64,000 nt of DNA from Sporosarcina quadrami (GTDB lineage Bacteria > Bacillota > Bacilli > Bacillales_A > Planococcaceae). The first letter of the stretch is position 1, and each line of letters opens with the position of its first letter. A program made the position numbers and the translations under genes. A model generated the notes under the pieces. It saw only the letters and a list, made by a program, of their open reading frames with translations, ran no database searches and was not told the DNA's origin. The DNA lies in assembly GCF_014836615.1 (NCBI RefSeq), contig NZ_JACSQN010000002.1:186001-250000 (forward strand), written 5' to 3'. Of the stretch, positions 58,424-64,000 are shown one piece after another.

Positions 58424-58771
58424 ATGTCTATGCGTGCGAACCGTGTCGCTGAACAGATGAAGAAAGAGCTTGGTAGCATCATCGGTCAAAAACTGAAGGA
58501 TCCAAGAATCGGATTCGTCACAGTGACTGATGTAGAAGTGACTGGCGATCTTCAACAATCGACAATATACATTTCCGTGCTGGGATCTGATGCTGAGAAA
58601 GAAGCCACATTGGCAGGTCTTTCAAAAGCAAAAGGTTTCATCCGCTCAGAAATCGGCCAGCGGATCAGACTCCGTATAACTCCGGAAATCGAATTTGCTT
58701 TCGATGAATCCGTTGCATACGGCAACCGTATCGAATCGTTACTTCGTCAAGTGAAAACTGAAGAAGAATGA
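58424..58771 (+). CDS. rbfA: 30S ribosome-binding factor RbfA
   Basis: RbfA is a KH-fold factor that matures the 5' end of 16S rRNA. The 115-residue protein has [44 protein letters not shown] blocks and the [15 protein letters not shown] end. GGGGTGACC precedes the ATG. A terminator follows. Confidence 0.97.
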   Translation: MSMRANRVAEQMKKELGSIIGQKLKDPRIGFVTVTDVEVTGDLQQSTIYISVLGSDAEKEATLAGLSKAKGFIRSEIGQRIRLRITPEIEFAFDESVAYGNRIESLLRQVKTEEE

Positions 58772-58777
58772 GCAATT

Positions 58778-58823
58778 GGAGGAAGTCGGTGTCCTATTGG
58801 ACTTTCCGGCTTCCTCCGTTTTT
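58778..58823 (+). terminator. Terminator after rbfA
   Basis: A 12-bp stem (58778-58789 with 58806-58817, one T-G pair) is followed by GTTTTT. It separates rbfA from truB. Confidence 0.85.
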
Positions 58824-58885
58824 ATAAGTAAATATAAATCAATAGTGTGAATTTCAATTTATTATGAAGAAACGAGGTGTAGTGT

Positions 58886-59797
58886 ATGGACGGTATACTT
58901 CCGTTGTGGAAAGAAAAAGGGATGACCTCACATGACTGTGTATTTAAACTTCGCAAAATACTTGGAATGAAACGAGTCGGGCATACTGGTACATTAGATC
59001 CAAGTGTAGAAGGTGTCCTGCCTATATGCATAGGTCAAGCAACTAAAGTCGCCGAATATATAACAGATGCAGGAAAAGAATATATCGCCACAGTTTCTAT
59101 CGGTGCTTCAACTGAAACAGAAGATGCGGACGGCGCAATCGTTGAACACAATAAAACATTCAAGTCATTTAATCGTAAAGAGCTACTTGCAGCACTTGGA
59201 GAACTGACCGGAGAAATTACCCAGATACCACCGATGTATTCTGCTGTCAAAGTGAACGGCAAGAGGTTATACGAATATGCAAGAAAAGGAATAGAAGTAG
59301 AAAGACCTGAGCGAACAGTAATCATTCATCAAATAGAACTTCTTGATGATCGTGAACTGTTTGAAGGGGAAGAAATTCAATTCTCAATTCGTGTTGCCTG
59401 CAGTAAAGGAACATATATCCGCACACTTTCAGTTCAAATTGGCGAAATACTTGGCTATCCTGCACATATGGCAAGCCTTGTACGGACTGCATCGGGAAAT
59501 TTCACAAAGAAGGATTGCCTAACTTTACAAGAAGTTGCTTCAGCTAAAGAACATCATCAATTACATACTCATATTAGACCGTTGGAAAATGCGCTTACCG
59601 CATTTAAGTTTGTGGAAATTGAGGCTGACTTATATGATAAAATTATAAATGGACAGGTTTTGGAACAACATCCAATACTTAAGACAGACGAACACATCGT
59701 ATTCACAACTTCAGAGAAAGCTGTCGCTGTCTATAAAAATCATCCGACAAAAGAAAATCTGATGAAACCTGAAAAGATGTTTCCATTCAACAGCTAG
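58886..59797 (+). CDS. truB: tRNA pseudouridine-55 synthase TruB
   Basis: TruB makes pseudouridine 55 in the T loop of tRNA. The 303-residue protein has the catalytic Asp in HTGTLDPSVEGVLPI (about residue 39) and the PPMYSAVKVNGKRLYEYARKG and RVACSKGTYIRTL motifs, with a C-terminal PUA-like part. The ribosome binding site is GAGGTGT. Confidence 0.97.
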   Translation: MDGILPLWKEKGMTSHDCVFKLRKILGMKRVGHTGTLDPSVEGVLPICIGQATKVAEYITDAGKEYIATVSIGASTETEDADGAIVEHNKTFKSFNRKELLAALGELTGEITQIPPMYSAVKVNGKRLYEYARKGIEVERPERTVIIHQIELLDDRELFEGEEIQFSIRVACSKGTYIRTLSVQIGEILGYPAHMASLVRTASGNFTKKDCLTLQEVASAKEHHQLHTHIRPLENALTAFKFVEIEADLYDKIINGQVLEQHPILKTDEHIVFTTSEKAVAVYKNHPTKENLMKPEKMFPFNS

Positions 59798-59807
59798 GGG
59801 GAAATCC

Positions 59808-60755
59808 ATGGAAATCTATCATTTAACTTACCCGGAAAATGCCACAATTGACGATAAAGGACCTTATTCAATAGCTATCGGTTTTTTTGACGGCTTACAT
59901 AAAGGTCATCAAATTGTAATCGGTGAAGCGAAACAAAAAGCAATTGAGCTTGGTATACGATCAGCTGTCATGACATTTGATCCGCATCCTTCACATCTGT
60001 TTCAAAGTGGGAAACATAAAGTTGGCTACATAACACAATATGCTGAGAAAATAAGGCTATTGGAAGAGATGGGTGTCGACACATTATTCATCGTCAAATT
60101 TGATTGGGAGCTTGCTTCCTTGTCTCCTGAACAGTTCGTCGAGTTATTTATTAAAAAGCTCGGAGTTAAGCACGTAGCAGCAGGCTTCGATTTTACTTTC
60201 GGTTCAAAAGGTGCTGGGACAATGGAGCAGATGGCATTTCTTGCTGGCGGAGCTTATAGCACGACGACTATTGATAAAGTAAAAGATACCGATGATAAGA
60301 TTTCCTCAACTCGAATTCGGAAACTTCTTTCGCAAGGCGATGTCCAAAAGACGGCTGAATTACTTGGTAGACCATTTAGCACTGAAGGCATCGTAGTCCA
60401 TGGGGAAAAGAGGGGAAGACAACTCGGTTTCCCAACAGCAAATATCGCTTATGATGAAAGCTCAATTATCCCCTCAAACGGCGTATATGCTGTCCTTATT
60501 GATTTCGACGGCAAAAGTTATGGCGGTGTCTGCAATGTTGGCAAAAAGCCAACTTTCCATGATCCCGGCACGATGTCGACGACTGTCGAAGTTCATATCA
60601 TCGATTTTGATGAAGAAATCTACGGAGTTAAAGTGAAGATTGACTGGATCGCTTATATTAGGGGCGAAGTGAAATTTAATTCCATAGAGGAACTTATTAA
60701 GCAAATCGGAAAAGACAAAGAGACCGCAAAACGACTGTTGAGTAAAAGACAATGA
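59808..60755 (+). CDS. ribF: Bifunctional riboflavin kinase/FAD synthetase
   Basis: RibF makes FMN and then FAD. The 315-residue protein has an N-terminal nucleotidyltransferase domain (AIGFFDGLHKGHQ, about 22-34; STRIRKLLSQGD, about 165) and a C-terminal riboflavin kinase domain (GEKRGRQLGFPTANI, GVCNVGKKPTF). It begins 10 bases after truB. Confidence 0.97.
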   Translation: MEIYHLTYPENATIDDKGPYSIAIGFFDGLHKGHQIVIGEAKQKAIELGIRSAVMTFDPHPSHLFQSGKHKVGYITQYAEKIRLLEEMGVDTLFIVKFDWELASLSPEQFVELFIKKLGVKHVAAGFDFTFGSKGAGTMEQMAFLAGGAYSTTTIDKVKDTDDKISSTRIRKLLSQGDVQKTAELLGRPFSTEGIVVHGEKRGRQLGFPTANIAYDESSIIPSNGVYAVLIDFDGKSYGGVCNVGKKPTFHDPGTMSTTVEVHIIDFDEEIYGVKVKIDWIAYIRGEVKFNSIEELIKQIGKDKETAKRLLSKRQ

Positions 60756-60783
60756 TTATGACTAAAGTCTTTTCGCATCTTTA

Positions 60784-60812
60784 TTGCATCTGAATGATAC
60801 ACATGATATGAT
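60784..60812 (+). promoter_or_regulatory. Candidate sigma-A promoter of rpsO
   Basis: TTGCAT (60784-60789) and TATGAT (60807-60812) are 17 bases apart, with TGA before the -10. It lies 99 bases before the rpsO ATG. Confidence 0.65.
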
Positions 60813-60817
60813 AAATC

Positions 60818-60910
60818 AGTGCAATCGCACTAACCTTTCCTTGGCGAATCGAGTCACCAACGATTGCTCGGGATTCGGGGATATTTCATAGAAATTAGGA
60901 GGTGAATAGG
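60818..60910 (+). promoter_or_regulatory. Structured rpsO leader, possible S15 autoregulatory RNA
   Basis: The leader contains GTGC/GCAC around an AATC loop near 60819-60830. It also has a longer stem from CGAATCGAG (near 60845) with CTCGGGATTCG (near 60867-60877), holding two bulged bases. S15 is known to regulate its own mRNA through leader structures in several bacteria, including Geobacillus. This match is by position and pairing only. Confidence 0.4.
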
Positions 60911-61180
60911 ATGGCTATTACACAAGAGCGTAAACATGAATTGATCAACGAGTTCAAAATTCACGAAAACGATACTGGGTCTGCCGACGTGCAGATCGCT
61001 ATCCTTACTGAAGAGATCAATAGCTTGAACACACACTTACAGACTCACAAGAAGGATCACCACTCACGTCGTGGACTTCTTAAGATGGTCGGTACACGTA
61101 AAAGACTTCTAAAGTTCTTACGTGAAACTGATGTTCAACGTTATCGTGATCTTATTGCAAAACTCGGCCTTCGCCGTTAA
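60911..61180 (+). CDS. rpsO: 30S ribosomal protein S15
   Basis: S15 binds the 16S rRNA three-way junction early in assembly. The 89-residue protein shows the canonical [20 protein letters not shown] and [27 protein letters not shown] gives the site for ATG 60911; the in-frame GTG at 60902 lies inside that site. Confidence 0.99.
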   Translation: MAITQERKHELINEFKIHENDTGSADVQIAILTEEINSLNTHLQTHKKDHHSRRGLLKMVGTRKRLLKFLRETDVQRYRDLIAKLGLRR

Positions 61181-61194
61181 TAAGATGGATACGG

Positions 61195-61220
61195 AAAGCG
61201 GGCCTTGCCCGCTTTTTTTT
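61195..61220 (+). terminator. Terminator after rpsO
   Basis: AAAGCGGGC (61195-61203) pairs with GCCCGCTTT (61207-61215) with a 3-base loop, followed by further T residues. Confidence 0.95.
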
Positions 61221-61269
61221 ATTGAGTCATTCGACTAAATACTTTTCTTTTCAATTAATCAAGCTATTT

Positions 61270-61299
61270 TTCGCATAAGCACATTTTTTTTGATACACT
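61270..61299 (+). promoter_or_regulatory. Candidate promoter of pnp
   Basis: TTCGCA (61270-61275) and TACACT (61294-61299) are 18 bases apart, with TGA before the -10. The match is modest. Confidence 0.4.
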
Positions 61300-61361
61300 A
61301 CTACTAAATACATACAACGTATGATTGTTGGGCAAGTTTTAAATAGGAGAGGAGAAACACA

Positions 61362-63485
61362 ATGACAGATCAGAAAAAAGTATATTCATTTGAGTGGGCT
61401 GGAAGACCGTTGACGATTGAAACGGGTCAACTTGCTAAGCAGGCAAACGGTGCTGTACTCGTACGTTACGGCGATTCTACAGTATTGTCGACAGCAACCG
61501 CTTCTAAGAAGCCGAAACCGCTTGATTTCTTCCCTTTGACAGTGAACTATGAGGAAAGAATGTATGCAGTCGGTAAAATTCCTGGAGGTTTCATCAAACG
61601 TGAAGGACGACCATCAGAAAAAGCAGTTCTAACGAGCCGTCTCATCGACCGTCCAATCCGTCCATTATTTGCTGACGGATTCCGTAACGATGTACAAGTG
61701 ATCTCTCTTGTCATGTCTGTTGATCAGAACTGTACATCAGAAATGGCAGCAATGCTTGGTTCATCCCTTGCGTTATCCATTTCCGACATCCCGTTTGAAG
61801 GTCCGATTGCAGGTGTTCAAATCGGACGTATCAATGGTGAATTCATCATTAACCCTACTCCAGATCAGCTAGCTAAAAGTGATCTTGACCTCGTTGTAGC
61901 TGGAACGAAAGATGCCATTAACATGGTTGAAGCAGGTGCGAAGGAAGTCGCTGAAGATATTATTTTAGAAGCGATCATGTTCGGTCACGAACAAATCATT
62001 AAACTTATCGAATTCCAAGAAACAATCATTGCCGAAGTCGGCAAAGAAAAAATGGAAATCACATTATTCCAACTGGATGAAGATGTATTAAATGAAGTTA
62101 AAGTGAAATGTGAAGCAGACTTAATCAGCGCTATCCAAACGGAAGAGAAGCATGCCCGTGAAGAAGCGATTACTGCAGTGAAAAATGATATTATTGATCA
62201 ATATACTGAAGCAGAAGCTGATGACGATAAAATGAAGCAAGTGAAAAGCGTGTTGGATCATCTCGTTAAAGAGGAAGTCCGTCGCCTTATTACTGATGAA
62301 AAAGTCCGTCCTGATGGTCGTGGTTTGGATGAAATCCGCCCATTGTCTTCCGAAGTCGGTATTTTTCCACGTACACACGGTTCAGGGTTGTTCACGCGTG
62401 GACAAACTCAGGCATTGAGTGTTTGTACATTAGGTGCACTTGGCGAAGTGCAGATTATTGATGGACTTGGTCTTGAGGAATCTAAGCGTTTCATGCATCA
62501 TTATAACTTCCCTAATTTCAGTGTCGGTGAAACAGGTCCGATCCGTGGTCCGGGTCGTCGTGAAATTGGTCATGGTGCACTTGGTGAGCGTGCCCTTGAA
62601 GCAATTCTTCCAGAGGAAACGGATTTCCCTTACACAATCCGTCTAGTGGCAGAAGTACTTGAATCGAATGGTTCTTCATCTCAGGCGTCCATCTGTGCAT
62701 CCACAATGGCAATGATGAATGCAGGTGTTCCAATTAAAGCACCAGTAGCTGGAATTGCTATGGGACTAGTCAAAAAAGGTGAAAACTATTCTGTCCTTTC
62801 GGATATCCAAGGTATGGAAGACCACTTAGGAGATATGGACTTCAAAGTTGCTGGAACAGAAAAAGGAATTACAGCTTTGCAGATGGATATTAAAATTGAC
62901 GGTCTTTCCCGCGAGATTCTTGAAGAATCATTAACACAAGCGAAAATTGGCCGTATGAAGATTCTTGATCATATGCTTTCAACAATTTCTACACCAAGTG
63001 AAGAATTGTCTGCATATGCACCGAAAATTATTATGATCCACATTAATCCAGACAAAATCCGTGATGTAATTGGACCTGGTGGTAAAGTGATTAATAAGAT
63101 CATTGAAGAAACTGGCGTCAAAATTGATACGGAGCAAGATGGAACAATTTACATTTCTTCACCTGATTCGCCGATGAACGCAAAAGCGAAAGCGATGATT
63201 GAGAATATCGTACGCGAGGCGAAAGTTGGGGAGTATCATTTAGGAAAAGTAAAACGAATCGAGAAATTCGGAGCATTCGTAGAAATCTTCCCAGGTAAAG
63301 ATGGCTTACTTCATATTTCTGAAATTCAGGAAGAACGTACAAAAGCTGTTGAAGATGTATTGAAGTTAGATGATGAACTAATGGTTAAGGTTATTGAAAT
63401 CGACAACCAAGGACGCGTCAATCTATCTCGCAAGATTGTAGTTAAAGAAGAAAAAGAAGCAGCTGAAAAAGAAAATAACGCGTAA
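61362..63485 (+). CDS. pnp: Polynucleotide phosphorylase
   Basis: PNPase degrades RNA from the 3' end with phosphate. The 707-residue protein has two RNase PH domains (about 1-220 and 310-545; catalytic region [19 protein letters not shown]), a helical linker, a KH domain ([16 protein letters not shown]) and an S1 domain ([20 protein letters not shown]), ending in a short Glu/Lys-rich tail. GGAGAGG precedes the ATG. Confidence 0.99.
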   Translation: MTDQKKVYSFEWAGRPLTIETGQLAKQANGAVLVRYGDSTVLSTATASKKPKPLDFFPLTVNYEERMYAVGKIPGGFIKREGRPSEKAVLTSRLIDRPIRPLFADGFRNDVQVISLVMSVDQNCTSEMAAMLGSSLALSISDIPFEGPIAGVQIGRINGEFIINPTPDQLAKSDLDLVVAGTKDAINMVEAGAKEVAEDIILEAIMFGHEQIIKLIEFQETIIAEVGKEKMEITLFQLDEDVLNEVKVKCEADLISAIQTEEKHAREEAITAVKNDIIDQYTEAEADDDKMKQVKSVLDHLVKEEVRRLITDEKVRPDGRGLDEIRPLSSEVGIFPRTHGSGLFTRGQTQALSVCTLGALGEVQIIDGLGLEESKRFMHHYNFPNFSVGETGPIRGPGRREIGHGALGERALEAILPEETDFPYTIRLVAEVLESNGSSSQASICASTMAMMNAGVPIKAPVAGIAMGLVKKGENYSVLSDIQGMEDHLGDMDFKVAGTEKGITALQMDIKIDGLSREILEESLTQAKIGRMKILDHMLSTISTPSEELSAYAPKIIMIHINPDKIRDVIGPGGKVINKIIEETGVKIDTEQDGTIYISSPDSPMNAKAKAMIENIVREAKVGEYHLGKVKRIEKFGAFVEIFPGKDGLLHISEIQEERTKAVEDVLKLDDELMVKVIEIDNQGRVNLSRKIVVKEEKEAAEKENNA

Positions 63486-63506
63486 TTCAATCGCATACTC
63501 TATAAT

Positions 63507-63550
63507 AAAAAGCCCCCACTTTGCATCAATGAAGAGGGAGGCTTTTTGTT
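63507..63550 (+). terminator. Terminator after pnp
   Basis: AAAAAGCC (63507-63514) pairs with GGCTTTTT (63540-63547), with two or three more G-C pairs inside past one mismatch. The T run is formed by the stem itself, so the structure may work in both directions. Confidence 0.75.
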
Positions 63551-63579
63551 CTTTCGAAAACAAAAGGAGGATGAACTGT

Positions 63580-64000
63580 TTGATAAATAAGCATATATGT
63601 GAAAACGGAGCGAGAATTGTGCATGAAAAGATGCCGTATGTTCGTTCGGTTGCTATTGGAATTTGGGTGAAAGCAGGTTCGGCATATGAAAAGGAGGGGG
63701 AATGGGGCCTCTCTCATTTCATTGAGCATATGCTATTTAAAGGAACACCGACTAGAAGTGCTAAAATGATCGCAGAACAGTTCGACAGAATGGGTGGTGA
63801 CATCAACGCCTACACATCAAAAGAATTGACGTGCTATACGACAACCGTGTTAGACAATCACGCAAATGAGGCGATAGACATCCTTGCTGATATGTTTTTC
63901 AATTCATTGTTCGATGAAAACGAAATGAAAAAAGAAAAGACGGTTATATTAGATGAAATTGCTTCAGTAGAAGATACGCCAGATGATGATGTGGATGAAC
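63580..64000 (+). CDS. mlpA: M16 zinc peptidase (MlpA/YmxG type), 3' partial
   Basis: The visible 140 residues match the N-terminal half of the M16 processing-protease family, with the inverted zinc motif HFIEH followed by MLFKGTPTRS (about 46-60) and the downstream glutamate region KTVILDEIASVEDTPDD. It starts at TTG 63580, 9 bases after AAAGGAGG (63563-63570). The end lies beyond the window. In B. subtilis ylxY sits between pnp and mlpA, but here it does not. Confidence 0.93.
   Translation, partial: MINKHICENGARIVHEKMPYVRSVAIGIWVKAGSAYEKEGEWGLSHFIEHMLFKGTPTRSAKMIAEQFDRMGGDINAYTSKELTCYTTTVLDNHANEAIDILADMFFNSLFDENEMKKEKTVILDEIASVEDTPDDDVDE

Overview
The window is a stretch of chromosome from a low-GC, Gram-positive, motile member of the Bacillales. 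The gene order (sucCD, dprA, topA, xerC, hslVU, codY, a complete fla/che operon, sigD, swrB, rpsB-tsf-pyrH-frr, uppS-cdsA-dxr-rseP-proS-polC, rimP-nusA-ylxRQ-infB-ylxP-rbfA-truB-ribF, rpsO, pnp, mlpA) is nearly that of Bacillus subtilis. Sequence character suggests Planococcaceae, perhaps Sporosarcina or a relative; that placement is inference. Every convincing gene lies on the + strand, with many 1-15 bp overlaps, so the region reads as a few long operons. I see no tRNA, rRNA, insertion sequence, prophage or CRISPR array.

Layout. 1-1.7 kb: ylqG (5' end missing) and ylqH, stand-alone relatives of the C-terminal domains of FliK and FlhB. 1.8-11.2 kb: succinyl-CoA synthetase, DNA-uptake factor DprA, topoisomerase I, recombinase XerC, the HslVU protease and the global regulator CodY, closed by a strong terminator. 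11.3-37.7 kb: the fla/che operon, with rod, basal body, switch, export apparatus, hook and chemotaxis genes. 37.8-39.5 kb: sigD, a small conserved protein and swrB. 39.6-42.8 kb: ribosomal protein S2, EF-Ts, UMP kinase and ribosome recycling factor. 43-53.2 kb: undecaprenyl-PP synthase, CDP-DAG synthase, DXP reductoisomerase, site-2 protease, a ProRS-like protein and DNA polymerase III PolC. 53.2-60.8 kb: the nusA-infB operon. 60.8-64 kb: rpsO, pnp and the start of an M16 peptidase.

How the genes work together. The fla/che block builds the flagellum in order: inner rod and MS ring, C ring, export gate, hook scaffold, then chemotaxis signalling and SigD for the late genes. Unlike B. subtilis, a terminator and a possible separate promoter sit between cheD and sigD. 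The second half couples translation, RNA turnover, lipid precursor synthesis and replication.

The most notable item is the gene in the usual proS position (47064-48764). It is full length and keeps the YbaK-like editing domain with its key lysine. However, almost every residue that makes a class II prolyl-tRNA synthetase active is replaced. I read it as a pseudo-synthetase, possibly a trans-editing factor or regulator. Other points of interest are a GC-rich hairpin between the ribosome binding site and start of flbD/swrD, a NusA-type attenuator candidate before rimP, loss of trmFO and ylxY from their usual places, a calcium-loop-like motif in the hook protein, and candidate ribosomal-protein leaders before rpsB and rpsO.
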